In this document: positions 10,526 to 22,600 of the stretch, piece after piece
Position numbering within the stretch: position 1 is the stretch's first letter
How the letters are laid out: every line of letters starts with the position of its first letter
From: Cristatella mucedo
Lineage: Eukaryota > Bryozoa > Phylactolaemata > Cristatellidae
NCBI GenBank assembly: GCA_009760855.2
Contig: WPIO01000071.1
Location: 807,001-871,000 of the forward strand
Length of the DNA: 64,000 nt
Direction of reading: 5' to 3'
Made by a program: the position numbers and the translations under genes
The notes under the pieces: generated by a model
Seen by the model: the letters and a program-made list of their open reading frames with translations, nothing else
What the model was told of the DNA's origin: nothing
Database searches by the model: none

Positions 10526-13500
10526 TCTCTCTCTCTCTCACAAACACACACAAACACGTACGAACGTTATAGTACCTATACGCCCACGCACACAGCGAGT
10601 GTGTAATTGATTCATTTTCGTTTCTCTGTCTACTGCGTATACTTGTCAAACCATATATATATTTCTCTATTCATCCATTTCTCTATCTGTCCATGTATTT
10701 ATTATTCTTGTTCTATAAATGTATATATTTATCTATTTACCTATTAATCTATCTATTAAGTTGTCGTTTTACTGATTTCTTTCTATTTATCTATTCATAC
10801 ATTTACCTATTTATCTATTTATCCATTTGCATATAAACCTAATAATCTATTCTTTATTTCTGTTTTATGTATTAATCTATTTATCCATTTAAAGATCTAA
10901 ATATTTACCTTAATATCTTTTTATCGACTCATCTATTTATCTCTTTATGCATTTATCTATTTATCTACGTACCTATTTCTCTATTTATTCATTTATCTGT
11001 CTGTCAGTCTGTCTATTTACCTACCCACCCCCTCTCTCGCACTTATTTAGATCAAAGCAGATCCCCGTTGCCGCGACTATGACGATTATTATTAGTCAAT
11101 TAGAAAACTTCTAACTCCTTTGTAAAGATATAGGTGTACCTCGGCTTACGTGTGTCTCGACGTACGATTGTTTTGAGATATGAGCTGTCTCTCGGTCGAT
11201 TTTGTTCTTTGATTGAGAACTAAAATTAAGATTGCGAGCGAGCTTCATATATTCCGCCGCTGGCTGCCGCAGCGGACTTCAAGCTGTGTCTGGTTAGTCA
11301 GGTCAGTGCCAGGCTAGGGCAGCGAACGACGTTCCGTTGCAAGACGCTGCCCGATGACCCGGATGTGACCGTGACGCTCAGCACAGGCCTGCTGGTTCAC
11401 TGCGAGACAGATTTGAGCTAGTCATCGTGGTGCTTGGACGCAAACCATCGCAAAACTCCGGTATTAAATTCGACTATGACAAGAGCAGCCAAGTACGTAC
11501 TGTACTCTATTCAGGCAATAGCCTCATGTGAGAGTTTATTGCATGGCAGATAACGATCGGCGCGACCGCCTAAAGGTTATGGCAATAAACTAAAAGTGAG
11601 GAAAGCCCGACGAAACGGGCAAAAATCGGCGAATGAGATTCAGATATTCCCGTCAGCCTTCCTCCTTTAAGTTTATAGGCATCTTCAAGTCATCGGATCT
11701 TTAAGTTACTCGCGTACAATAGCATTACTAAACCCGTATATTGCAAACATCGCATTGTACTGTTTTTTAATCGATAAAAGTTATTCGTAAGCAAATTTTA
11801 TTGCATAAGCATGTGACAGAAAATAGCTGTGTTTTTATAGGGTAGTCCGAAATGGATTACTATGATTTCTCTGGCGTTTATTAGCTCAGCGGACGGCGGC
11901 TCTAACCGGAACACGGAGTTACTGGCTGAGCGTCATTTCCGGAAGGGCACCAGCAGGCGCAGTCCGTTCCGACGAAGCCTTCTCCAGGGCACTGCTTTTC
12001 AGGACAGTTGTTTCTCGCTGCAAAATGTAATGCATGAATGATAACGACAATTATAGTATCTTGGCATTTGATGACACAGCGGCGTTTCATGCATTCCATC
12101 ATTTTATGTTGAAAACGTGCTTCATAGGATGATGCAACAATGACTGGCATGACGCGGTACTAATCATCGATCTCCATCTTTCGAGCACTATAACCTCCAG
12201 CACTAATGAATAGTTTTCGACGAAACTTGCTTCTACCTAACAGCAATCAGTAGAACGTATTTTCTGTGACTTATTTTTCTTGCCCCTAACCTTCACATCG
12301 CTATCACTCCCTCAAGCACTCGCTCAGCCAAAACGCAAGCCGTAGCTTAAACTCGGAGAGCACGTGCCTAGTAACGATGAGCATAGATAGATGGCAGCAA
12401 GTGAGCGAAAGATCCATAGGCAGCGAACCACCTGCGGCTTCCGAAGATGGCGCCAGACGGCTAATAGGCCAACGCTAATGCACTGTCGCTGACCTGAGCA
12501 TCCGTACATCTTGTTGACCAGCTTTATGTCTCTGAAGCTGAGGCTGCGGCGTTGGCCGATGCGTTGCTGGAACGCCGGGTCTCTCGTCAGAATCGTCCGC
12601 TGCCCGTTTTTAGAGAAAGCCTACGAGGAACGACTAGTGCACGTGAACGCGGGTCGCCGCAGCAACGCCGAGACCGTGGCCGCAGTCTACTCGCCGAGGC
12701 GACCCAACCCTTTGAACCACCCCGCGAGGTAACGCCTTGGCGGCGAAAGCGAGTGCCGCTGTCTCCGCGCCGCCTCGAGCGAGACTGGGGCTCAGTGAAC
12801 TCACGTATGAGCCGAAGTGCATGACGCTGAGGTAGTCGTACGGAAAGCCCAAGGAGTCGAGCTCGGCTGCGGTGTACTTGGCAAAATTGTGGAGTCCATT
12901 TGGCGCGACGTTCTCCTCCACGATCTTGACGAAGTCGTCGCGATCGGGTCGGTTGTGCTCGTGGTGGAGGCCGATGGCGTGGCCGAGCACGTGCAAGATG
13001 ATGCCTTTCTGAAAGGCGACAAGAAGCGGAAGCGCGCCGTAAAGCTTGCGGGCCCGCTAGGGGGCGCTCTCGATTGCGGAAGACTGATCGATACTTTGAC
13101 CAGCCAATTTGGTCTGTGCTGCCCGTTGCTACTGCCGGCAACCGAGTCACTCCGATGCGTGGTCAAATTCAGCAATCCAGCCGCTATTGAAGTGAGCTGC
13201 ACAATCGTGCCAATGGCAACGGCTGACGCGCTCGCGTTCGCTCACATGTCTGCAGTCCCTGGCCAGCGACACTGGCTGTGCGCCGCCTTGACGACCGACG
13301 TAGGACGCGCAGGCACTTCCATCCACGACGCGCAGATAGTCATCGTCGGATTCCGTCGCCTGGCGGAATCGGATGCACGTGTACCTGTGGTACTCGTCGA
13401 TACCTTCCTGGAACCGCTGGCGACCTTGGTCGGCTACAGACGGTGGTTTACTTAGCGGTAAAAAGTAAGTGCGTCGCCCGTATACATTTAGGTTTAAAAC

Positions 13501-16219
13501 GGCAGCCGTCGTAACGGCCATTGCACGTGCCTACTTACACGGAATTGTGAAATTGTAGGGAACGACGGCGTTCTCCCAACGAAAGAGTCGGTCTAGAATA
13601 GCTTTTCTTCTGTGTCGTTTCGTTCTCGCGGGGTTCGCACTCTCCCTAAACCACAGTGCCACAATTTAAGTGAAAGATTCTGAGAATCGGTTTTCTTCGA
13701 TTGCTGTGCGATTGTACTGATATAAATATTGCTGTTATCGTTGTTATTACCTCATCATTGACTCCCAGACGTCCGGCTTGAAGAGCATGTCCATCTCGAC
13801 GCGAGCCACGTCCGCCTCCTCCATTTGCTGGAACATTTTCGCTGCAACGAACGAACGGACGACTCGGTGCGAGCGCTCGCCCGACATTTTGTGCTCGTCG
13901 CTCTTTTCGAGATGCTCAAATAGAAAATTCACGCCGATCTAATAAGGACTGGCGTTATTGCGCCCAAACTTTAAGCTTTGGGGTTCTATTAACATCCGTC
14001 GAATACTTTTGGCTCCTGAAGAAAACTTGAAGCAAGTTTCGTAAAGCAGGTAATTACTTCAATCGAAAAATCTAATTTCCTCAAGCCCTATGGCTCATGT
14101 AAAGGGTCCTAGATCAGCATTAATCTTTTAGTAATTTTCTTTTTGTGTTCCGCGAAGACGCGTATATACTGTAATAACATCCTCATTTGTGTTTTTGTTT
14201 TGCTGATTTAACGTCCTGATTTTTGTAGCCGCAGCGGAACCGTACCGGCTATCGCCATCGCTTGCAGTGCGAATACAGATCGCCCACAGCCGGACTCGAA
14301 CCCACGACGCGTTTCGTCAACAGCGAGCACCCTACCTCCTGGGCCGAGACCCAGGGTCATCTGAATGCAAAATTCTGTTAGCAATTACGAGTGCAACATC
14401 AAGGCTGTAAAATATGCTACGCTGCTAATCAGCCATCGCTAGAGCTTCGTAATAAGTCGCCGAATCTCCGCAGAAAATTAGACGGCGGTCCGGAGTAAAC
14501 AACGGCAGCGAACTTCAGCCTTTGCACTTGACCGCCGGGTGAATCAGCCTCTGATCTCTGCCAAACGATAGGATCATTACCCAGATCGTGGTTAGGTCGG
14601 GGTCATGACCCTGGTCGTGGTTGGGTCGGGATCATGACCCAGAGGTCGATTCGAGTTCTTTCTCCGGCCAACTCCTCGCTGCCCACTTCGGGCGCTGATT
14701 TATTGCCGCCACGCCTCCTCCGTCGCTACGTAAAAACGAGACTGCGAAATACGCAATAATTTACTTTTAATCGAGCCTGCGGAATCAGCGAAACTTAAAT
14801 TTTAATTTTCCCTCACCTCGTCAATCGATTTGTGAATTCGAAATGACAGCATGCGCCGAGTATGACCGGTGAGGTCGCACCACGTCACTTTAGAACGCGG
14901 ACTCGTCAGGCAACAATGCGACCAGAGTGCTGTTGTCACCAGATTGTATTTGCACCGACCGCGCGAGATAGCGAACAAATCGGGCGCAGCGATAACTTGT
15001 TTACCTGAAACCGCTTGTCACATGATTTATAGAGCTTTCCATTCAGAGCGCGTTATACGACGACGTGCCACCATCTTGCAGCAATAGTTTAGCTGATAGT
15101 CGAGGGGCATAACTAGTTGGCTTGCACTACTCTCCTTGGATCTGCGTTCGGGCGAAGCCATAATTTACCGAGAGCTTTCCCCTACTGCTGCTCTTCGTAC
15201 GAGGACCACTTGTATGCAACTCCTTTTAGCGCGTTAGACGTTAAAGGTTTGGAAAATCCGTTTTTAGCAAAAGCTACATCATAGAATGCGTTTGCGGTAG
15301 CAGTCCGTTAAGGCGCACCAAAGCCGACTCAAAGCTGCTTGAACAGTGCTGCTCACGTGCAGTGGAAGCGGCTGTGCGAGGGGCCGGCCTAAGCGACCAG
15401 CCATGCGGAGAAGTCGGTGTAACCTCGGTTTGGTGTGAACTCGGCTCGCTGTAACGCCTCGTCTACCGATGTCTCGAGCGCCAGCTGTCACCTGGGATGC
15501 AGGCTCGGCTGCGCTCAGCAGATGCGCTCGCTGCAATGGGCTCGCTGAGGTCGGACATCTCGCGGATGGAGGAGTGCGAAATCGGACTCAAACGCTCAAT
15601 GTCAGACCGCCGCTCGTTTGCTGCTGCATCCGTCGGCCGCTGCGGGCTCGCGCGCGACCGCCGAGTGGGCGGCGCCTGCAGCCACTCGCATCGCAGCAGC
15701 TGCGCACTGCTGTGGAGTGGGCGCGGGGCTGGCTGCACTCACGCGACTCGGGAGCCGCCATTATCGCCTGATCAATCGTCATTTCTTTACCTTCGACGAC
15801 CATTGCGTCCGCCGAGCCGAGCAGAGTCTGAGTATCCGTACAAGTAAAGGAAAGGATAAACGGATTAAGTAAAAGAACGGATGCATAAGCGACAAGGCAG
15901 CGACGTCGCAAGCGTCTCGACTCGGACGTCAAACTCGGAGAGCCTGTTCTCAAACATTATTTATCTCGCTCGTGAATCGGACGCCATCGGGTCACCTATG
16001 CACCGGAAGCCTGGTAGAGACGGAACGCCCCGGAGCGATCGACGTTCGGTCAGCGACACCCAAACAATCTGTGAACGACGGTTTCTCGTAGCACGAGAGC
16101 TATCAGGGAGAGCAATATCGCAAAAGCTGCGACGCGGCGGCGGCACTTTAGCACTAGCGAGCGGAGACGCAGCGCGGCTGCGTCTCACTGACCGGCAGGA
16201 AAAAGATGGCTGCCAGCAT
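10359..16219 (-). CDS. Astacin-like protein B: predicted inactive, ShKT-less pseudoprotease or young pseudogene
   Basis: Minus-strand exons: 16,193-16,219; 15,743-15,827; 13,751-13,841; 13,539-13,645; 13,246-13,433; 12,805-13,008; 12,494-12,620; 11,907-12,017; 10,359-10,408. Together they give a 329-aa frame with no internal stop and phases matching the paralogs. Exon 2 has the family segment DAMVVEGKEMTIDQAI; exon 4 has a basic cleavage site (RTKRHRRK) before the mature start; exons 5-7 form the astacin domain. The zinc motif reads HVLGHAIGLHH: all three His ligands are kept (172, 176, 182) but the general-base Glu is Val173. The Met-turn is SVMHFG, with Phe231 for the zinc-binding Tyr. Exon 8 keeps six EGF-like cysteines. 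The last exon stops after about 16 residues, before any ShKT. The start is weak: both ATGs used in C are GTG here, leaving a nine-residue leader. It could be a secreted zinc-binding decoy or simply a pseudogene. Confidence 0.7.
10454..10541. repeat. (TC)n microsatellite
   Basis: Long (TC)n tract with one CTCA interruption, in the last intron of B. Same position as the tract in relic A. Confidence 0.95.
10640..11030. repeat. Degenerate tetranucleotide (CTAT/ATTT) simple repeat
   Basis: Almost all of this stretch is built from CTATTTAT and TATCTATT variants, in the last intron of B. Confidence 0.85.
11130..11230. mobile_element. Possible end of a Tc1/mariner (Tigger-type) DNA transposon
   Basis: The stretch carries ACCTCGGCTTACG followed by TCTCGACGTACGATTG, which resembles termini of Tigger-like elements. 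I see no partner inverted repeat or transposase nearby, so this rests on resemblance alone. Confidence 0.35.
14217..14365 (-). mobile_element. Degenerate tRNA-derived SINE
   Basis: Diverged minus-strand copy of the window's SINE family, recognisable from the body (CGCTTGCAGTG on the plus strand) and the reversed B box (GGACTCGAACCC). It lies in intron 2 of B. It is the most diverged copy in the window. Confidence 0.65.
14578..14648. repeat. Two-unit tandem repeat with GGTCATGACC palindromes
   Basis: Two imperfect units of about 31 bp, containing TCGTGGTTAGGTCGGGGTCA and its variant, in intron 2 of B. Confidence 0.7.
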
Positions 16220-16311
16220 GGCGACGCGAAACACTCGTACGAAGCTTCTGAAGCCGCCTGTGCAGATCACGGTTAGTGCACTGCGGCCTCCGTTCGCACA
16301 AGCAGCCCGCT

Positions 16312-16327
16312 GCGGAGCGTATTTAAG
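16312..16327 (-). promoter_or_regulatory. Shared TATA-like core promoter element, gene B
   Basis: The plus-strand string GCGGAGCGTATTTAAG reads on the minus strand as CTTAAATACGCTCCGC. The same 16 bases occur upstream of genes C, D and E and nowhere else that I noticed. Here it ends about 93 bases before the candidate ATG of B. A TATA-type role is inferred from the sequence and position. Confidence 0.7.
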
Positions 16328-16539
16328 CACTCGCACGGCGACCCTTACCCCCCCAACATGGCCATCGACTTGCGCAATGCAGAGAAAGTTGGAGGCATGG
16401 CTGAGTCAGCAGGGCAGACGAGGAAGTGAGTGACATGGAAGCCTCAGCGTAAGTAACGACTGGAAAGAATTGTATTTTGCGTAACGTAGTTTTAATAACG
16501 TAATTTATATTAATTATATATTTCCGACTTGCGTCACTA

Positions 16540-16900
16540 CAGCCCCTGACTTGACTGCATTGATCAGAGAAACTAATAACGCACCTGTTATTGCAGCATT
16601 TAGTAGCAGATCGCTTCGCGATATCAGGGGATGTCAGTGACCCAAGCCGGAAATCAGTTCATCAGGCTTTTCGATCGTATGAACTAAGAGCACTCTCTCT
16701 GTCTCTGTGGGATTTGAAGTTCCTCGAGGTACAAGTAAACGATTCGATTCCGAAAACTGGGTGGGACGATGCATGGACTGGTGGGGGTGTAGAACTCATA
16801 CGCATGCAGGAGGGAAAGAATGAAGGGACCTAAAAGCGAGTGCGAAGGGTTTCTCGGCTTTTGAATGTCAGCTTGTGGGTCAGCGTGGGAGCTTCATTCT
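16540..16900 (-). mobile_element. LINE fragment (family 1), minus strand
   Basis: The stretch matches 61,280-61,520 of the minus-strand LINE in order: a segment resembling GGATTCCGAAAAGCGGGTGG, then ACGATGC and GAATGAAG. No open frame remains. It lies between the B promoter and the 3' flank of C. Confidence 0.6.
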
Positions 16901-17084
16901 GCAAGTAACGTACCCGTTAATCAAATGAGAGCCAAGCAGTTATTCCAGCAAAGAGACGTCAAAAGGTGCCTCCGAACTCTTTGACCACTACAGAGCTGTA
17001 CTAGTATAAACAAGAATATCGACAAAGTAGTTGTTAAACTCGCTAGCAAAGACAACTCCACGTTCTCGGGCACTGCGCATTTGC

Positions 17085-19620
17085 TGGAGCTAGGCCGACT
17101 GCCAGCAGTGATCTTTTCAATTCAGCAAGCGTGAGCAGATAGCAGACAAAGCTGATGGAGCCGTGCTGTGAGCAACGGTTGGAGTTTAACTGTTTTTTTT
17201 CCATCAACTACAGGCCGAGTGAACTGTTGAGATGAGATAGTCGGAATTAAGCTCCGGGCTTTGGGAGCGAGCGAGTTAAAGACACTGTCTCGAAAGGACA
17301 CGCGCTTTGTCAGAGGCACCTCTAAGTTACGGCTCGCGTGCGAGAAACGAGTGGTACGATTGCAAGATTTGGACTAGGAATTGTTTGTGTTTGGCCACAG
17401 CGAGAGCGTATTTTGACACTAGGAAGTGATTCGCGATTCCTTGAAGTCGTAACGTTGCTCAGAAAGAATTCTTACGTCACTAGGCTCGATACTTTCCAAA
17501 GTAAGCGTGCTTCCTTTGACCATCCGTTTGACATTCTGCCTGCCTTCCCTGCTTCCTGCAATGCTTCGACACGCCCCCCTTTGACCTTCCGTTTGACCTT
17601 CTGTCTGCCTTCCCTCCTTCCTGCCATGCTTCGGCACGCTCCCTCCGCCCGCCTGCAGTCGTCCTGCGAGTGCAATGGTTACAATCGGTTTAGCGTTGAA
17701 CCCATCAACTCACCAGTCATTATGCAAGGCCAACATATTAAATAAGTTCCTCACGCTCAAGTGACTGTGGCCGGGGCAGTTGTCTCCTCCTCCGCTCTTT
17801 GGCGCCCTTCGCGTCACCTTTGGCTCCCTGTTGGCCACACCAAAAGAAGCAATGAAAGTACTCAATCTAAAAACGCCTAAAAACGCGATGCTGCTTTTTG
17901 TTTTTTATATGGAATTTTAAGACTATTTATTGTCCTATCAATTGATGTGAGCCACGTTTAAGTTCGCGTTTAACCCTGGCGAAAATTGCAAGTCACTGAT
18001 CGGTATAAAAACGATATACTTCTCTGTTCAAATTCCCTATTCTTTCTTAAGATGTCAACTCTGCAGATATTGTCTTCAAATTGTTTTTAGGTAAGATAGA
18101 ACAGAACCAAATACAAGAATGGTGAGAAAGGCACTCATTTCCTTTACTTTCTGCCAATCTAAAACGCTACCGGACGCAATGAAATCACACCGTCTTTTAG
18201 TGTGCGTCGTTGTAATGAAATCATTAGTGGGGTCAGAACAGAGGCCATGAGGTATAATAAAGACAGCTGACCATGTCTGCTGAATGCAGTCAGATGCATC
18301 AGCTGACTGCTGTCGTAGTCTGAGCCACGGAACATAATCTACAGAACCATCCTGTATTGATACGGAATTTTCGAAACAAGTTAAGCACCTTGCCGGGTTG
18401 CACCTTACAGAGAGCCAGTAAAATCCTTCAGTGAATATTCTTTTAATCTGTAAATTTACGACAAGTCCTGGCCTTCGCTGAAACTTCTTCGTAGGTATTC
18501 AGTTATTCAATGGTAAATGAGCTCAATTTTGTAAAAGTGGTATAAATATGGACCAGCGGCTAGAAAAATCCATCATGTACTCAGTTAAATGCTGGTGACG
18601 TTCTGCAGACATGTGTAAGGCAAAAATTCCCTATGATAAGCAGCTAAGTGTACAAACGAGTAATTACGAATCGTGGCTATTTAGTTTCACTGGCCACATA
18701 TTTTGTTTTTATAGGACAGTTCACTGAGCTATATATGGAGTCATAAATATATATATATATGTATATATATCATCCATATAAATGTTACAATATATTATAT
18801 ATTGGAAATTAATATAATATAATATATATATATATATATATATATTATATCATAGTTATTATATAGTTGTTATATATCTATATAAATGGTGTCGATATCC
18901 GTGAACGGAACTCTTTTGATACGGAATTATTTACAGAACTACGTAATTCTTTTAACACTATATTTGATACGAATACTGATATACCTGAGAATACAACTGA
19001 CTTTTATTTGTGCTCATCACGGAAACAGTGATTCGATTGCATAGATCATTCATCTCCGATGGCGATTACGTTATTCAAATTCATGAAAGAAAGGGCCCTC
19101 AGAGGACCAGAACAGTATTGAGAATCAAAAAAAGAATCCATAACATTATCAGTTTCTGCGCTTCCATCTCCGCTAAGAGAAGACGCGCTGCAAGCGAAAG
19201 CTTGTAAGCAGGAATTTCTTAGGGATTCGGAAACTGTTTCTTACAAAATTATTACACGGCATTCCACACGGCTGGAGTAATCAGGTTAATACATGTTTGC
19301 CAGAATGTTTCGAGAGATCTTTTACAGGTTGCGTAAATAGCACGTCGCGTCTGTAGGGAATGCAAAACCAGAGTGTTTAAATAGAGCGCCCAAGTCGCTC
19401 CTGCGAGTCTAACGGCAAGACGTCAGCTGAACGCCATCGCCATCGCACCGACACTCGCCAAGTCTTGCTCTGGCAAAGATGACGACAGGGAATGCACCGC
19501 CTCGGCCACCGCCATGCGACGCCGCCGTCACGCGCCTTCGGGGACGGCTCCACGCATTTGTCGTCCGCTGCCGCGAGATCGGTGCAGGTCACGTGTTCGC
19601 CGACCTTCTTGATCGCCACG
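17085..19620. repeat. Duplicated 3' flank of gene C (copy of 1-2,472)
   Basis: Matches 1-2,472 along its length, including the AT-rich tract (about 18,747-18,890) and a minus-strand AATAAA at 19,003-19,008, about 615 bases past the C stop. One local difference is an extra partial repeat of the CCTTCCGTTTGACC stretch near 17,520-17,600. I see no gene here. Confidence 0.8.
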
Positions 19621-22600
19621 TCATCGCTTCGGCGCTTTACTAGCGGTTGCAGCCGCCGCGCGGCCTCGCTCTGAAACCGCAGCCGCCGTCGTCGGCGGCG
19701 GCCTCGTCCTCATCGTATCAACTGCCCTCGGTGTAGCGCGGGCAGCCGGCGCTGCGACGGCAACTGGCACCTTTGAGCCGTCGCAAAAGCCGCAGGACGC
19801 AGCGCAGTGCGAGAGCATGTATCCGCGGTTGGCGTGGCAGTCACCGCGTCCAGCCCTGACGTTGCACAGTGAGCTGGCGTCGTTACACGCGCGCCCCCTA
19901 GCGGCCATGGCTTCGACGACCGTCGCCCGATGACTGGAGGCCGTCGATGGCAGCGTCGTCTGCTGACGCCGAACAGTCGACGTCAGAACGTGCATGGCAC
20001 TAGTACGCTGCTGGGTCCGGAGCAGAGGTTGAATTCCGAGCACTGTGATATTTGCTGGTCCGACTGCAAACGAAAACGTATTATCAAAGCTCTCTCTCTT
20101 CCTATCGCTATCTCTCTCTCACACACTCACACACACAAAGAGACCCGCTCATAGACGCGCACGCACATACACACATGCGTGCATGCGCGTACACACACAC
20201 ACACGTGCACGCAAACACGCACGCAGGTCATTAATAGCCATTTCAAACTTTAAAAACCTGTAATAAAGAGAATCATGTTTACTGGAGGTTTCAAAGATTT
20301 GACCGTTTGAAACGTCAAGTCATCACAGCTCACGAGTCAAGGCGATACTGCTTACAGTTCCAGCACATTAGCTCAGCAGAGTGGCTCTGTGGAGCAGCTA
20401 AGTGGCTCTTACCGGAACATGGTTCGGTTTTATTTCCCGAAGGGCACCAGCAGACGCAGTCCGGTCCGACGAAGCCTTCGCCGGGGCACTGCTTTTCAGG
20501 ACACTTGTTTCTCTCTGTAAATAAATCGCATGATTATTAACTGCACTTAGAATACCCTAGCATTTAGAGAAATGGGGAATATTCTCGCATTTCAATGCAG
20601 AAAAGAGCTAGCACACTTCATAGGATGCAGCTCGTTAGGCGTTACTATTCATCGATATATTTATTCATATTATTATATTATTATATTTATAGTACTTACA
20701 TATATATAATATAAATAAGAATTAACATATAAAATAAAAAATAATAAATAATATATAAGTAATAATATATATAATATATTTAGTAATATTTATTATTATA
20801 TTATTTTCTATACTTATTATATATACTATTCGTCGAGCTCCGTCTTTCGAGTTGCCATCAGTCCCCACAATTAATCGTCGAAAAAACTTGCGTGTGCCGA
20901 ACAGCAATCTTTAGAAAGTATTTTCCGCGATTTATTTTTTCTTCGCTAAATCTTCCCCCCATCGCTGCCACTCTCTCTGGCGTTCGGGCAGCTGAGACGT
21001 GAGTCAGCGTCGCTCCGTAGCTCGACCTCGCAACGGACACGCCTGGCGCGTCGCTCCGTGGCCTAGCAATGACAAGCAGAAATAATAAAAAAATCCTAGC
21101 CGATTAAATAACCTCTTTTTGTATAGCGACAGAAGACCCTTTCCGGCTATCACCACCGCTTGCAGTGGCAATAAAGAGTCGCCCATTGCAGGAATCGAAC
21201 GCACGCCCTCGGGACCGAGGTCGTGAAAGCAACCGCCTTACCTAGTGTGCCATCACAGCTCACCACAAGTATAGATACACGGCAGCCAGAACGGCCGCAG
21301 GCAGCTAACCGCCAGCGGCCTCGACGAAAGATGACACCAGGCCACGAGAGCTGACGCTGCTGCACTGTCGCTAACCTGAGCATCCGTACATCTTGTTAAC
21401 CAACTTTATGTCTCTGAAGCTGAGGCTGCCGCGTCGGCCGATGCGCTGCTTGAACGACGTGTCTTTCATCAGAATCGTCTTCTGCCCGTTGCCAGAGCAA
21501 GCCTACACGAGAGCGTCGAAAGCAATTGCGGCGCCCTCCGCCGCGGCGCTGCGAGCAGCGGCGCTGCGGCGAGCGAACTCACATATGTGCCGTAGTGCAT
21601 GACGCTCAGGTAGTCGTACGGAACGCCGAAGGTGTCCACCTCGGCGGCTGGATAGGTTTTCATGTTATGCATCTTGTCTTGCCTGACGTTCTCCTCCACG
21701 ATCTGGACGAAGTCGTCGCGATCGGGCCGGTTCTGCTCGTGCAGTAGGCCGATGGCGTGCCCGAGCTCGTGTACGAGGACGTCTTTCTGCGAGTCGACAA
21801 AATGCGGAAGCGCACTGTTAGGATGGCGACTCTGCTAGAGGGCGCTGTCGGTAGCAGACGACAAAGTACCGTCGCAACCGCGGACGCTGGTCTGTGCTAC
21901 GCGTTGCTCCGTCTAGCGACCGAACGAGGGCGATACGAGTTCGAGTCGGATTGACGCTAACGCCGTAAGCCGCACGACCGCTGCTGAGTAAACGGCCGAC
22001 GCGCTCGCGGGCTCACATTTCTGCACTCGCTGGGCAGCGACATTTCCTGCGGGCCGCCCTGACGACCGACGTGGGACGTGCAATCGTTTTTGACCACGAC
22101 GCTCAGATAGTCGGCGTCGGACTTTGTCGCCTGGCGGAATCGGACGCACGTGTACCTGTGGTACTCGTTCAGCGCTTCTTGGAACTGCTGGCGTTCTTGG
22201 TCGGCTACAGACAGGGGGGATATTTTAGCGATACGCAAGTAAGCACGTCGCCTGATATTGCTGCTGCGCTTAGCTTTGAAGAGCCAGCCGCGGCGCCGCG
22301 GGGCAATTAGACACGTGACTACTTACACCAAACAGTCTCGAACTTGTAGGGAACAACGGCGCTCACCCATCGCAAGGTTTGGTCGCTAACGGCTTTCCTA
22401 CTGTGGCGTCTCTTCGGTTTCGCTTTTTCTCTAAATCACAGACCGCTCTGACTCAGGCGTGTGGCGAGGCGTTTTCGCAGCAGAGAGGCACGTCTATCAT
22501 TCAGTGAGCGTTCAAGCGGCGCAATGTTAAGACCTCTTTCAGTGATATGCCAGTGTTTTAGCACAACTATCGTTACTATCATTAGTATTATTATTAGTAA

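Noticed and set aside
19377-19619. An 80-codon minus-strand frame just past the C stop, with CTDLAAADDKC resembling the start of another ShKT; the same frame exists at 2,229-2,471.
   Set aside because: The remaining cysteines do not fit ShKT spacing, it lies in a different frame after the stop, and conservation between A and C is expected from their recent duplication.
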